In this document: positions 6,667 to 16,615 of the stretch, in pieces
How positions within the stretch are numbered: position 1 is the stretch's first letter
Layout: every line of letters starts with the position of its first letter
Program-made: the position numbers and the translations under genes
Notes under the pieces: model-generated
Database searches by the model: none
Seen by the model: the letters and a program-made list of their open reading frames with translations, nothing else
Told to the model about the DNA's origin: nothing
Assembly: GCA_910575265.1 (NCBI GenBank)
Contig: CAJTEA010000007.1
Coordinates: 114,333 to 178,332, forward strand
Length of the DNA stretch: 64,000 nt
Source: Oscillospiraceae bacterium
Lineage (GTDB): Bacteria; Bacillota; Clostridia; Oscillospirales; Oscillospiraceae
Direction: 5' to 3'

Positions 6667-7476
6667 GTGGCCCTGAAAGACATTACCCTGGGACAGTACT
6701 TCCCTGGAAACTCCCCGGTCCACCGTCTGGACCCCCGGACCAAGCTGATTGCCGTGGTGCTGTACATCGTAGCCCTGTTTCTGGCAAACTGGTTTGTCAC
6801 CTACGCCATCATGCTCGCGGTGCTTGCTGGTTCGATCGCCGTGTCCAGGGTACCGCCTAAGTCCATCCTGCGGGGGCTCAAGCCCATTCTGTTTATTGTG
6901 GTGTTCACCGCCGTTTTGAACCTGTTCTACACGCCGGGCGACACGGTGCTGGCCCAGTTCTGGATCTTCACCATCACCCTGGAGGGCGTGTACCGGGCGT
7001 TCTTTATGGTCATCCGGATTATGATGCTCATCTCCGGCACCTTCCTGCTCACCTACACCACCTCCCCCATCCTGCTCACCGATGGGCTGGAATCCCTGCT
7101 CAATCCTCTGAAAAAAATCCGGGTGCCCGTCCACGAGCTGGCCATGATGATGTCCATCGCCCTGCGGTTTATCCCCACCTTGATTGAGGAGACCGACAAG
7201 ATCATGTCCGCCCAGCGGGCCCGGGGGGCCGACTTTGAGAGCGGCAACCTGATCCAGCGGGCCAAGGCCCTGCTCCCCCTGCTGGTTCCCCTGTTCATCT
7301 CCGCCTTCCGCCGGGCCGACGAGTTGGCCACCGCCATGGAGTGCCGCTGCTACCACGGCGGCGAGGGCCGCACCCGGCTGCGCCAGCTGAAGTATCAGGG
7401 GCGGGATTATGTAACCCTGTTCCTCTTCCTGGCTGTCACCGTAGGCGTAGGGATTTTAGGCCATTTCGGACTGTAA
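6667..7476 (+). CDS. ecfT: ECF transporter transmembrane component T
   Basis: Membrane scaffold linking the two ATPases to S-components. The 269-residue product starts at GTG directly after the ecfA2 stop, with AAGGGGGCGG upstream. It has several long hydrophobic stretches (about residues 25-60, 75-95, 110-135, 245-265) and the coupling region with the A-R-G motif in AQRARGADF, plus a second AMECRCYHGGEGRTRL. Both contact the ATPase grooves in the family. It is the last gene of the operon. Confidence 0.9.
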   Translation: MALKDITLGQYFPGNSPVHRLDPRTKLIAVVLYIVALFLANWFVTYAIMLAVLAGSIAVSRVPPKSILRGLKPILFIVVFTAVLNLFYTPGDTVLAQFWIFTITLEGVYRAFFMVIRIMMLISGTFLLTYTTSPILLTDGLESLLNPLKKIRVPVHELAMMMSIALRFIPTLIEETDKIMSAQRARGADFESGNLIQRAKALLPLLVPLFISAFRRADELATAMECRCYHGGEGRTRLRQLKYQGRDYVTLFLFLAVTVGVGILGHFGL

Positions 7477-7491
7477 GGCGAAGATTATCTC

Positions 7492-7553
7492 TTGACGTAA
7501 CCCCAATCCAAAGAGACAGCAGCCCCTTTTTGTATCTTTTAGTTACGTGTCAA
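7492..7553. promoter_or_regulatory. Imperfect inverted repeat upstream of a small XRE gene
   Basis: TTGACGTAAC (7492-7501) and GTTACGTGTCAA (7542-7553) face each other across 40 bases, ending just before the ribosome site of the regulator gene. They could be paired operator half-sites or an mRNA stem. Weak support. Confidence 0.25.
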
Positions 7554-7569
7554 TAGCTCAGGAGGAAAT

Positions 7570-7791
7570 ATGCGAATTTTTTCTGAACGAATGAAAGAGC
7601 TCCGAAAAGACCGCGGCCTGAAACAGCGGGAAATGGCCGAAATCTGCGGCGTAAAACCGTGCGGTTATCAGGGCTATGAGTATGGGAGGCACTGTCCCGA
7701 GATCCCCGGCCTGATTCAGATCGCCAAGTTTTTCGATGTCAGCACCGATTACCCGCTGGGCTTGACGGACAAGCGGGAAGTGAACAGGTAA
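7570..7791 (+). CDS. Small XRE-family helix-turn-helix regulator
   Basis: A 73-residue protein consisting of little more than one Cro/C1-type domain: MKELRKDRGLKQREMAEICG (helices 1-2), then IPGLIQIAKFFDVSTDYPLGLTD (helices 4-5). The usual NIxxxERG-like recognition helix is unusual here (VKPCGYQGYEYGRHCPE). AGGAGG ribosome site, 5 bases from the ATG. The base composition is a little lower in G+C than its neighbours. It sits between ecfT and truA, 6 bases from the latter. The target is unknown. Confidence 0.75.
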   Translation: MRIFSERMKELRKDRGLKQREMAEICGVKPCGYQGYEYGRHCPEIPGLIQIAKFFDVSTDYPLGLTDKREVNR

Positions 7792-7797
7792 GCGCCT

Positions 7798-8550
7798 ATG
7801 GAACGCAACGTTGCTTTAAAGCTGATGTACAACGGCACAGCCTACCACGGGTGGCAAGTGCAGAAAAACGCCATTTCGGTGGCGGAGACGCTGGAAAAAG
7901 CGCTGGCGGCCACGGTGGGCCATCCGGTGAAATGCACCGGAGCGGGCCGCACCGACGCGGGGGTCCACGCGGAGGTCTATGTGGCTAATTTCCGCACCAC
8001 CTCCCGCGTCCCGCTGGACAAGCTGCCCCTGGCGGTGAACACCCGTCTGCCTGACGATATCGTGGTGGTGAAGGCCACCCGGGTGCCGGAGAACTTCAAC
8101 GCCATCGGCTCCTGTCTGAAAAAGGAATATACATATCGCGTTTACAACTCCCGGCTGGGCAATCCATTTTATGTCAACCGAGCCTGGTTCTACCCCAAAC
8201 ACCTGGACGAAACCGTCATGGCCCGGGCGGCGGAGCAATTTGTGGGCACTCACGACTTCCGGGCGGTGCGCTCGGTGGGCACTGAGACCAAAACCACCGT
8301 GCGGACGGTCCACTGGTTCGATGTGGAGCGTGACGGTGAGCTGATCTCCTGCCGGGTGTGCGCCAACGGCTTTTTGTACAATATGGTTCGGGCCATGGTG
8401 GGTACTGTGGTCTACGCCGCCGAGGGCAAGCTGGCCCCGGAGGACATCCCGGACATTCTGAAGTCGGGCAACCGTACCCTGGCGGGGCCCACCGTCCCGC
8501 CAGGCGGGCTGTATATGACAAATTTGTGGTATGAAGAGGACGTTTTATAA
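7798..8550 (+). CDS. truA: tRNA pseudouridine(38-40) synthase TruA
   Basis: Converts uridines 38-40 in the anticodon arm of tRNAs to pseudouridine. The 250-residue product has full family length. The catalytic aspartate lies in GAGRTDAGVHAEVYVANF (about residues 50-67), and the family features NTRLPDDIVV, KKEYTYRVYN and FLYNMVRAMVGT are present. The ATG is 6 bases after the XRE gene, with a weak ribosome site (AGGTAAG). Confidence 0.95.
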   Translation: MERNVALKLMYNGTAYHGWQVQKNAISVAETLEKALAATVGHPVKCTGAGRTDAGVHAEVYVANFRTTSRVPLDKLPLAVNTRLPDDIVVVKATRVPENFNAIGSCLKKEYTYRVYNSRLGNPFYVNRAWFYPKHLDETVMARAAEQFVGTHDFRAVRSVGTETKTTVRTVHWFDVERDGELISCRVCANGFLYNMVRAMVGTVVYAAEGKLAPEDIPDILKSGNRTLAGPTVPPGGLYMTNLWYEEDVL

Positions 8551-8555
8551 GTAGA

Positions 8556-9731
8556 ATGAAGGATGAAAAGGCAAAAACTCCCGCCCCGAAGCGGCTGAAA
8601 AAACCGAATATCGCCGTCCGCCTTCTGGTGCTGGCCGTGACGGCGGCCCTGGTGCTGGGGGCGCTGTTCCTGGTAGTCTACCGGGACACCTATAATCTGG
8701 ATTCCCTGAAACGCTGGCTGGCCGCCCGCAACCTGGAGGCCGGAGAAGCCACCCCCTTTACCCACGCGGGGGGCGACAAGCTGTCCATCGTCTATCTGGA
8801 CAGCGGCGTGGTCACCGCCTCCACCGCCGGCGCCCACTACTACTCCCTGGACGGTTCCCCCCAGATCGACGAGGTGCTGTCCATGGAAAACCCGGTGCTC
8901 ACCGCCTCCAACACCACGGCGGTGGTGTATGACGCGGGCAATCAGGATCTGTTTGTCTTTCGGAACGGAGAGGAGACCTTCCGGCTGACCCTGGAGGGCA
9001 GCAACGACCTGCTCTCCGCCCGGGTGAACGACAGCGGCTGGCTGGCGGTCACCGCCCAGCAGAGCCGGCACAAGGGGGCGGTAACCGTCTACGACAGCCA
9101 CGGCGAGGAGGTCATTGGCATTGGCCTGACCACCGCCTTCGCGGTGGACGCCGCCATCTCCCCCGACCGGAAAACGGTGGCGGTGGTCACCATGGGGCAG
9201 GAGAGCGGCAGCTTTTTCAGCCGCCTGCTGTTTTACCCGGTGAATCAGCAGGAGCCCTCCGCCCAGGTGGACCTGGGCAATATCACCGTACTGGATCTGG
9301 ACTATGAGGACGATGTGCTGTGGATCCTGGGAGAGGACCGGCTGATCACGGTCACTCCGGACGGTGAGACGGTTCAGACCTTTGTGTTTACCCCCAGCTA
9401 TTTGAAGGGCTGCTCGCTGGGAGGGGATGGCTTTGCCTTTCTCCTCACCGGCCGGTACCGCTCAGGCGGCGCCGACCAGGCTCTTGTCATCAACTCCAAC
9501 GCTCAGGCGGTCCACAGCCTGTCCCTGTCCAGCCAGATGCTGGCCTATGCCGCCAAGGGGGACTACTGCGCGCTGCTCTCCGGCAGCCGCCTCGCCCTCT
9601 ATAACAGCGGTCTGGAGCAGTACGCCAGCCTGGAGAACCTCCAGGCTGCCCGCCGGCTGGACCTGACCCCCAGCGGCTCCGCTCTGCTGGCCAACAGCCA
9701 GCAGGCATGGCTCTATATCCCGAAAACCTGA
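8556..9731 (+). CDS. Membrane-anchored beta-propeller-like protein (DUF5711-like)
   Basis: A 391-residue protein with a basic N-terminus, one transmembrane helix at about residues 21-42, and a long extracytoplasmic domain made of repeated beta-rich segments (for example AVVYDAGNQDLFVFRNG, LAVTAQQSRHKGAVTVYD, VAVVTMGQESGSFFSRLLFY). This layout is that of the DUF5711 family of Clostridia, whose function is unknown. It starts 5 bases after truA and is followed after 16 bases by cvpA, so the three are likely one transcript. The protein could report on envelope state, but nothing in the sequence decides this. Confidence 0.65.
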   Translation: MKDEKAKTPAPKRLKKPNIAVRLLVLAVTAALVLGALFLVVYRDTYNLDSLKRWLAARNLEAGEATPFTHAGGDKLSIVYLDSGVVTASTAGAHYYSLDGSPQIDEVLSMENPVLTASNTTAVVYDAGNQDLFVFRNGEETFRLTLEGSNDLLSARVNDSGWLAVTAQQSRHKGAVTVYDSHGEEVIGIGLTTAFAVDAAISPDRKTVAVVTMGQESGSFFSRLLFYPVNQQEPSAQVDLGNITVLDLDYEDDVLWILGEDRLITVTPDGETVQTFVFTPSYLKGCSLGGDGFAFLLTGRYRSGGADQALVINSNAQAVHSLSLSSQMLAYAAKGDYCALLSGSRLALYNSGLEQYASLENLQAARRLDLTPSGSALLANSQQAWLYIPKT

Positions 9732-9747
9732 ATGATTGGGAGGCTTT

Positions 9748-10443
9748 ATGAATTATCTACTGTATGACATCGCGGTCCTCGCTGTTCTGGCCTTTTTCCT
9801 CTGGCGGGGATACCGTAAGGGCTTTGTCCTCACCCTGTGCTCCCTGCTGGCCGTCTTTGTGGCCCTGATCGGGGCCTCCTTCCTCTCCAACTCCCTGGCC
9901 GAGCCGGCGGCAAAGGCGGTGGAACCTATGGTGGCCGCACGTATTCAAGAATCGCTCACCGAGGCCATCCAGAGCACAGAATTTGTCTCCACAAACGGCG
10001 GAGTGGCCCAGTCCCCGGAAGATGTGGCTTTGGCCGGCGTTATCCAGCACCTGAAGGAAACCGAACTGTTCCAAGGCTTTGCCGACGCTTTCCAGAAAGC
10101 GGTGGAAAACGGCGTGGCGGAGGTCACTGCCAACGCGGTCCAGTCTCTGGCCCACTTTGTGGCCGTACAGATCGCCCGGATGGTGATTTTTGCCGTGGCC
10201 TTCTTCGCCATTCTGATCGCCTGGTTCTTCCTCAGCCACGCTCTGGACCTGGTAGCAAAGCTGCCCGTCCTTAACAGTGTCAACCGCTGGGGCGGCGGGG
10301 CCGTGGGCCTGCTCAAGGGGGCTCTGGTAGTGTTCATCGCCGTCTGGCTTTTGAAGGACAGCTACATCCCGTCCGAGGCGGCGGAGCAAACTTACCTGCT
10401 GAAATTCTTCTGTACGGCCAGTCCTCTGTCATTTTTCCTGTAA
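9748..10443 (+). CDS. CvpA family membrane protein
   Basis: A 231-residue protein with about four membrane helices (about residues 4-20, 26-46, 143-165, 185-205) and the CvpA-type start LLYDIAVLAVLAFFLWRGYRKGFVLTL, in which a first helix is followed by an R-G-x-x-K-G turn. CvpA proteins were named for colicin V production and are linked to envelope homeostasis. I use the ATG at 9748, which has GGGAGG 6 bases upstream, rather than the in-frame TTG at 9736. The central region (residues 50-135) is hydrophilic and helical. Confidence 0.75.
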   Translation: MNYLLYDIAVLAVLAFFLWRGYRKGFVLTLCSLLAVFVALIGASFLSNSLAEPAAKAVEPMVAARIQESLTEAIQSTEFVSTNGGVAQSPEDVALAGVIQHLKETELFQGFADAFQKAVENGVAEVTANAVQSLAHFVAVQIARMVIFAVAFFAILIAWFFLSHALDLVAKLPVLNSVNRWGGGAVGLLKGALVVFIAVWLLKDSYIPSEAAEQTYLLKFFCTASPLSFFL

Positions 10444-10539
10444 ACCCTGTATTTCTCAGGTGAAAGTTCATACCCAGTTCATAATTAGGGGGTATCATCT
10501 CCCCAAACGTGGACTTTTCCTGAAAGGAGCGTATTCACT

Positions 10540-12849
10540 ATGCAGCCTACCATGTGCAGCCGCTGCGGCAAAAATGTGGCGGTCATCTTTATTACAAAGC
10601 TGGAGGGCGGCACCTCCAAAAACGAGGGTCTGTGCCTCAAGTGCGCCCGTGAGATGGGAATCAAGCCCATCGATGACATGATGAAAAAAATGGGCATCAG
10701 CGATGAGGATCTGGACAACCTCACCTCGGAGATGATGTCCGCCTTTGGCGGCGCTGAAGGCCTGGAGGGCATGATGTCCCCCGCCAAGGACGAGGACGAC
10801 GAGGAGGACGACGGCCGTACCGCCACCTTCCCCTTCCTCAGCCAGCTCTTTGGCGGCTCCTCCCCGGAGAAGTCCGGCTCCGGCGAAGGTACCTCTCCCC
10901 CGCCCTCCCGCGGGGAGAAAAATAACGCCAAGCCGGCCAAACGGAAGTTTCTGGACAGCTACTGCATCTCCCTGACCCAGCGGGCTCAGGAGGGCAAACT
11001 TGACAAGCTCATTGGCCGGGAGCGGGAGCTGGAGCGGGTGGTGCAGATTCTCAACCGCCGGCAGAAAAACAACCCCTGTCTCATCGGCGAGCCCGGCGTG
11101 GGCAAAACCGCCATCGCCGAGGGCCTGGCCCAGCGTATCGCCAACCGGGATGTGCCCTACAAGCTGCTGGACAAAGAGGTCTATCTGCTGGACCTTACCG
11201 CCCTGGTGGCGGGCACCCAGTTCCGGGGCCAGTTTGAGAGCCGGATGAAGGGTCTCATTGAGGAAATTAAGAAGCTGGGCAACATCATCCTGGTTATCGA
11301 CGAGGTCCACACTATCGTGGGCGCCGGCGACGCCGAGGGCTCCATGAACGCCGCCAACATCCTCAAGCCCGCCCTCAGCCGGGGAGAGCTTCAGGTGATT
11401 GGCGCCACCACCCTCAATGAGTACCGCAAGCACATTGAGAAGGACACCGCTCTGGAGCGGCGCTTCCAGCCGGTCATTGTGGAGGAGCCCTCCATCGAGG
11501 ACAGTGTTAAGGTCATCGAGGGCATCGCTCCCTACTATGAGAGCTTCCATCAGGTGGCCGTATCCCCCGCCATGTGCCGGCTGGCCGTCACCATGAGCGA
11601 GCGGTATATCACTGACCGCTACCTCCCTGACAAGGCCATCGACCTGATTGACGAGGCCTGTTCCAACGTGAACCTCCACAACAAGGCCCTGGCCCGCCTC
11701 AACGAGGTGGACAAGGAGCTGGCCGACCTGGCTAAGGAGAAGGAGGTCATGATGGCCGCCGCCACCGAGGAATCCTACAAGCGGCTGGCCGACATCAAGA
11801 GCTTGGAACTGCGGCTGGGGGAGGAAAAAACCAGCCTGGAAGATCAGGCTCACCCCGCCCTCACCGAGGAGCACTTGGCCAATGTGATCGAGCTATGGAC
11901 CAACATCCCCGCCAGCCGCATCCAGGAGCAGGAGTTCCAGCGGCTTGCCAAGCTGGAGGAGCGGCTGGAGGCCCATGTGATTGGCCAGGATGAGGCGGTA
12001 AAGGCCGTCTCCGCCGCCATCCGCCGGGGACGGGTGGGCATCTCCCCCAAGCGCAAGCCGGTATCCTTCATCTTTGTGGGCTCCACCGGCGTGGGCAAGA
12101 CCGAGCTGGTCAAGCAGCTGGCCGCCGACCTGTTTGACACCCCGGAGTCCCTCATCCGGCTGGATATGTCCGAGTTTATGGAAAAGCACGCCGTATCCCG
12201 GATCATCGGCTCTCCCCCGGGCTATGTGGGCTACGATGAGGCGGGACAGCTGACTGAAAAAATCCGCCGGAAACCCTACTCCGTAGTCCTCTTCGACGAG
12301 ATTGAGAAGGCTCACCCCGATGTGCTGAATATCCTTCTCCAGGTGCTGGACGACGGCCGCATCACCGATGCCCATGGACGGACCGTCAACTTTGAGAACA
12401 CCGTGATTGTCATGACCACCAACGCCGGAAGCAGCGCCAAAGTGGGCTCGGTGGGCTTTGGCCGCACCGCCAACGAGCAGGGTAAAGACCGGGCCATGAA
12501 GGCTCTCAACGACTTCCTCCGCCCCGAGTTCATCAACCGGGTGGACGAGATCGTCTACTTCAACCAGCTGTCTGAGGACAACTTCAAGGGTATCGCCGTG
12601 CTTATGCTCAAGGAGCTGGTGGAAACCCTGAAAGAGAAGGACATCCACTTCACCTGGGACGACACCCTCTTGGATTACCTTGTGAAAAAATCCTACTCCG
12701 CCACCTACGGCGCCCGGAATCTGCGCCGCCTGATTCAGAAGGAGCTGGAGGACGCCATCGCCGTCCGGCTCATCGAGGGGTATCAGAACCCGGTGTCCCA
12801 GCTCAAGGCCGTATCCAACGAGGAGAAGCTGGAACTGCTGGCGATGTGA
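10540..12849 (+). CDS. clpE: ClpE-type AAA+ unfoldase with N-terminal zinc finger
   Basis: HSP100 unfoldase that feeds substrates to ClpP or refolds aggregates. The 769-residue protein opens with a zinc finger (Cys 6, 9, 32, 35), the mark of ClpE, instead of the ClpC double N-domain. An acidic linker (about residues 80-130) follows. The first AAA module has Walker A GEPGVGKT (about 183-190) and [13 protein letters not shown] middle coiled coil precedes the second AAA module with GSTGVGKTE (about 515) and Walker [16 protein letters not shown]. Ribosome site AAAGGAG, 10 bases from the ATG. I see no CtsR-type tandem heptamer in the 95 bases upstream. A terminator follows at 12865. Confidence 0.9.
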   Translation: MQPTMCSRCGKNVAVIFITKLEGGTSKNEGLCLKCAREMGIKPIDDMMKKMGISDEDLDNLTSEMMSAFGGAEGLEGMMSPAKDEDDEEDDGRTATFPFLSQLFGGSSPEKSGSGEGTSPPPSRGEKNNAKPAKRKFLDSYCISLTQRAQEGKLDKLIGRERELERVVQILNRRQKNNPCLIGEPGVGKTAIAEGLAQRIANRDVPYKLLDKEVYLLDLTALVAGTQFRGQFESRMKGLIEEIKKLGNIILVIDEVHTIVGAGDAEGSMNAANILKPALSRGELQVIGATTLNEYRKHIEKDTALERRFQPVIVEEPSIEDSVKVIEGIAPYYESFHQVAVSPAMCRLAVTMSERYITDRYLPDKAIDLIDEACSNVNLHNKALARLNEVDKELADLAKEKEVMMAAATEESYKRLADIKSLELRLGEEKTSLEDQAHPALTEEHLANVIELWTNIPASRIQEQEFQRLAKLEERLEAHVIGQDEAVKAVSAAIRRGRVGISPKRKPVSFIFVGSTGVGKTELVKQLAADLFDTPESLIRLDMSEFMEKHAVSRIIGSPPGYVGYDEAGQLTEKIRRKPYSVVLFDEIEKAHPDVLNILLQVLDDGRITDAHGRTVNFENTVIVMTTNAGSSAKVGSVGFGRTANEQGKDRAMKALNDFLRPEFINRVDEIVYFNQLSEDNFKGIAVLMLKELVETLKEKDIHFTWDDTLLDYLVKKSYSATYGARNLRRLIQKELEDAIAVRLIEGYQNPVSQLKAVSNEEKLELLAM

Positions 12850-12864
12850 ACAAATGGATAAAGC

Positions 12865-12896
12865 AGGGGCGGCACGTCGACGTGCCGCCCCTCTTT
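12865..12896 (+). terminator. Terminator of clpE
   Basis: A perfect 28-base palindrome (12865-12892) rich in G and C, then CTTTGTT. It also faces the minus-strand orphan frame at 12898. Confidence 0.7.
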
Positions 12897-12897
12897 G

Positions 12898-13143
12898 TTA
12901 CCGTTGTGTGAGTAACATAGAATAATCACCCTCTGTATCTATTAACAAATATCTTGTTTCATCAAATTGACAGGGTATAAAATCTTTTTCCGCAGTTTCC
13001 CTCCCACAAATGACGTGGTTATCTTCCATTCTCCATGATTCATACATAGATCGTTCCTCTCCCTTGGAGGTGTATGTCGCATCCAGAGTACCGGCAGCAT
13101 GGAATGTTATTGTACCCTTCTGATTTACAATATACCATATCAA
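12898..13143 (-). CDS. Orphan 81-residue frame, possibly a gene remnant
   Basis: Open from a TTG at 13143 with an in-frame stop shortly upstream and no ribosome site. The translation (MIWYIVNQKGTITFHAAG to YLLIDTEGDYSMLLTQR) has no membrane helix and matches no family I know. Its G+C content is clearly lower than that of the flanking genes, which suggests acquired or decaying DNA. It may be the C-terminal remnant of a larger protein, or non-coding. Confidence 0.25.
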   Translation of the reverse strand: MIWYIVNQKGTITFHAAGTLDATYTSKGEERSMYESWRMEDNHVICGRETAEKDFIPCQFDETRYLLIDTEGDYSMLLTQR

Positions 13144-13254
13144 GGGGCTTTACAGTCAATCATATGGAAGAAAAAAACAGCCTCTTATTTCATTTTCGTT
13201 GTTTTATACAAAATCAAAGGCAAAAAACTGTCTAATTTATCAGGGGCGTCCCCC

Positions 13255-13283
13255 TTGCGTTAGAAGAGAAAAACCGATATAAT
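13255..13283 (+). promoter_or_regulatory. Promoter upstream of the bcd leader
   Basis: TTGCGT (13255-13260), 17-base spacer, TATAAT (13278-13283). Transcription would start about 145 bases before bcd and cross the hairpin at 13325-13358 and the Rex-like site. The AT-rich stretch 13144-13254 holds no other feature I can support. Confidence 0.5.
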
Positions 13284-13324
13284 TTTCATGGTATAGGCAT
13301 CCCATGCCGGCCCTGATAAGCGCC

Positions 13325-13358
13325 GCAACGGCGGGAAAAACCCGTGTTGCTCTTTTTT
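13325..13358 (+). terminator. Leader hairpin with T-run before bcd (attenuator-like)
   Basis: GCAACGGCGGG and CCCGTGTTGC pair imperfectly around AAAAA, followed by TCTTTTTT. The hairpin lies between the promoter at 13255-13283 and the bcd start, so it would end a short leader RNA unless bypassed. No riboswitch family was recognised in the preceding 35 bases. Confidence 0.45.
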
Positions 13359-13368
13359 CGGTTTGAGA

Positions 13369-13386
13369 TTGTTAAATTTCTAACAA
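13369..13386. promoter_or_regulatory. Rex-like operator
   Basis: TTGTTAAATTTCTAACAA is an inverted repeat with the TTGTTA-N6-TAACAA form of the site bound by Rex, the NADH/NAD+ sensing repressor. Rex sites upstream of butyrate-forming genes are known in clostridia. It lies 50 bases before bcd and downstream of the T-run, so Rex could block a second promoter or elongation. Confidence 0.7.
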
Positions 13387-13435
13387 ATGATCCAGGCCGG
13401 TCAGAGCCGGGAATTTTAAGTAGGAGGACTGCAAA

Positions 13436-14581
<1,146 letters not shown>

Positions 14582-14599
14582 GATAGGAGGCAGATCAAA

Positions 14600-15400
14600 A
14601 TGAAAATTATTGTTTGTGTCAAGCAGGTCCCCGATACCTCCGGTAAGGTGGCCGTCAACCCCGACGGCACCCTGAACCGCGCCTCCATGGCCGCCATCAC
14701 CAACCCCGACGACCTGAACGCCGTTGAGGCCGCCCTGGTGCTGAAGGAGCAGACCGGCGCCGAGGTGATTGTCGTCTCTATGGGGCCCCCTCCCGCCGAG
14801 GGTATGCTCCGCGAGGTCATGGCCCGGGGCGTGGACCGCGCCATTCTGGTGTCCGCCCGTGAGTTCGGCGGCTCCGATACCTACGCCACCTCCCAGATCC
14901 TGGCCGCCGCCATCGACACCATCGGCGTGGAAAAGGACGACATCGTCATGTGCGGCCGTCAGGCCATCGACGGCGACACCGCCCAGGTCGGCCCCCAGAT
15001 CGCCGAGAAGCTGGGCCTGCCCCAGGTGTCCTACGCCGCCGAGATCACCAAGGACGGCGACTCCATCACCGTCAAGCGGATGCTGGAGGACGGCTACATG
15101 ACCATCAAGGTCAAGACCCCCTGCCTCATCACCTGCATCAAGGAGCTGAACACCCCCCGTTACATGAGCGTGGGCGGCATCTATGAGTGCTACTCCAAGC
15201 CCTATGAGATCTTCGACTACAACACCCTGAAGGATCACAGGTTCATTGATAAGGATACCATCGGCCTGAGCGGCTCCCCCACCAACATCCTGACCTCCTT
15301 CACGCCCCCCCAGAAGGGCGCCGGCATGATGCTGGAGGGCGCTGACAAGGCCACCTGTGAAAAGCTGGCCGGCATTCTTGCCGCCAAGCACATGATCTGA
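14600..15400 (+). CDS. etfB: Electron transfer flavoprotein beta subunit
   Basis: Beta subunit of the Etf that carries electrons to Bcd. The 266-residue protein begins MKIIVCVKQVPDTSGKVAV and contains the ETF-beta signature region VKTPCLITCIKELNTPRYMS and the nucleotide-binding stretch MCGRQAIDGDTAQVGPQIAE. In bifurcating Etfs the beta subunit binds the FAD that accepts hydride from NADH. AGGAGG ribosome site; the gene sits between bcd and etfA. Confidence 0.93.
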   Translation: MKIIVCVKQVPDTSGKVAVNPDGTLNRASMAAITNPDDLNAVEAALVLKEQTGAEVIVVSMGPPPAEGMLREVMARGVDRAILVSAREFGGSDTYATSQILAAAIDTIGVEKDDIVMCGRQAIDGDTAQVGPQIAEKLGLPQVSYAAEITKDGDSITVKRMLEDGYMTIKVKTPCLITCIKELNTPRYMSVGGIYECYSKPYEIFDYNTLKDHRFIDKDTIGLSGSPTNILTSFTPPQKGAGMMLEGADKATCEKLAGILAAKHMI

Positions 15401-15418
15401 GGAAGGGAGTTATAGAAT

Positions 15419-16558
15419 ATGTCTACTTTTAACAGTTCCGATGTCGCCGCCTTCAAGGGCGGAGTCTGGGTATTCTGCGAGCAGCGCCAGGGCAGCATGA
15501 TGCCCACCTCCTTCGAGCTCATCTCCGAGGGCCGCAAGCTGGCCGACGAGCTGGGCACCAAGCTGTACGGCATCCTCCTGGGCGACGGCATTGAGGGCCT
15601 AGCCAAGGAGCTGGGCGGCTACGGCGCCGACGGCGTGTACGTCTGCGACCACCCCCTGCTGAAAAACTACACCACCGATGGCTACACCAAGGTCATCTGC
15701 GACGTGATCGAGGAATACAAGCCCGAGATCATGCTCATCGGCGCGACCAACATCGGCCGCGACCTGGGCCCCCGTTGCGCCGCCCGCCTGCACACCGGCT
15801 TGTGCGCCGACTGCACCCACTTGGACGTGGACATGGGCATCTACAAGGACTTCCTGAAGGAGAACTCCACTCTGGCTCCCGAGCGCATCGAGGCCACCAG
15901 TCACGCTGTGGTGCTGGGCCAGAAGCACGATGTCTCCCGTGACCTGAAAATGACCCGTCCCGCCTTCGGCGGTCACCTGATGGCCTCCATCATCTGCCCC
16001 CGGTTCCGTCCCGCCATGGCTACCGTCCGTCCCGGCGTGATGAAGAAGGCTGCCTTCGACCAGGCCCAGGCTGACGCCTGCGAGATCATCAAGCCCAGCT
16101 TCTCCCTCACTGAGGCCGACATGGAGACCGAGGTCGTGGAGGTCGTCAAGGCCGCCAAGAAGCTGGTAGACCTGATCGGCGCCGACGTGGTCGTCTCTGT
16201 GGGCCGCGGCATCTCCAAGGACGTAGAGGGCGGCATCAAGCTGGCCGAGGAGCTGGCTGAGGTCCTCGGCGGCGTTGTGGGCGGCTCCCGCGCTACCATC
16301 GACTCCGGCTGGCTGTCCGCCGACCATCAGGTGGGCCAGACTGGCAAGACCGTCCACCCCAAAATCTATGTCGCTCTGGGCATCTCCGGCGCCATCCAGC
16401 ACAAGGCCGGTATGCAGGACTCCGAGTGCATTATCGCCGTCAACAAGAACGACACCGCCCCCATCTTTGAGATTGCTGACTATGGCATCTGTGGCGACCT
16501 GTTCAAGGTCACCCCGCTGCTGATCGAGGCTATTAAGGCCGCCAAGGCCGCCAAGTAA
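15419..16558 (+). CDS. etfA: Electron transfer flavoprotein alpha subunit
   Basis: Alpha subunit, 379 residues. The N-terminal half carries the ETF domain (GVWVFCEQRQG, LIGATNIGRDLGPRCAARLHTGLCADCT), and the C-terminal half carries the FAD-binding signature VGGSRATIDSGWLSADHQVGQTGKTVHPKIYVALGISGAIQH, including the R and S/T residues that contact the flavin. It closes the bcd-etfB-etfA operon, which ends at a strong bidirectional hairpin. Confidence 0.93.
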   Translation: MSTFNSSDVAAFKGGVWVFCEQRQGSMMPTSFELISEGRKLADELGTKLYGILLGDGIEGLAKELGGYGADGVYVCDHPLLKNYTTDGYTKVICDVIEEYKPEIMLIGATNIGRDLGPRCAARLHTGLCADCTHLDVDMGIYKDFLKENSTLAPERIEATSHAVVLGQKHDVSRDLKMTRPAFGGHLMASIICPRFRPAMATVRPGVMKKAAFDQAQADACEIIKPSFSLTEADMETEVVEVVKAAKKLVDLIGADVVVSVGRGISKDVEGGIKLAEELAEVLGGVVGGSRATIDSGWLSADHQVGQTGKTVHPKIYVALGISGAIQHKAGMQDSECIIAVNKNDTAPIFEIADYGICGDLFKVTPLLIEAIKAAKAAK

Positions 16559-16583
16559 GGGGTTTCCCCTCAAATAACAGAAG

Positions 16584-16614
16584 AGCGCCGCCCGTTCGGG
16601 CGGCGCTTTCTTTT
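16584..16614. terminator. Bidirectional terminator between etfA and ftsH
   Basis: An 11-bp GC-rich stem (16584-16594 with 16597-16607) followed by TTCTTTT on the plus strand. It separates the convergent etfA and ftsH genes. Confidence 0.8.
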
Positions 16615-16615
16615 G

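Noticed and set aside
10444..10539. CtsR operator upstream of clpE
   Set aside because: No direct heptamer repeat of the GGTCAAA type is present in the 95 bases before clpE.
13285..13360. A riboswitch upstream of bcd
   Set aside because: The leader before the hairpin is only about 35-40 bases and shows none of the conserved cores I know (c-di-GMP, SAM, TPP, T-box).
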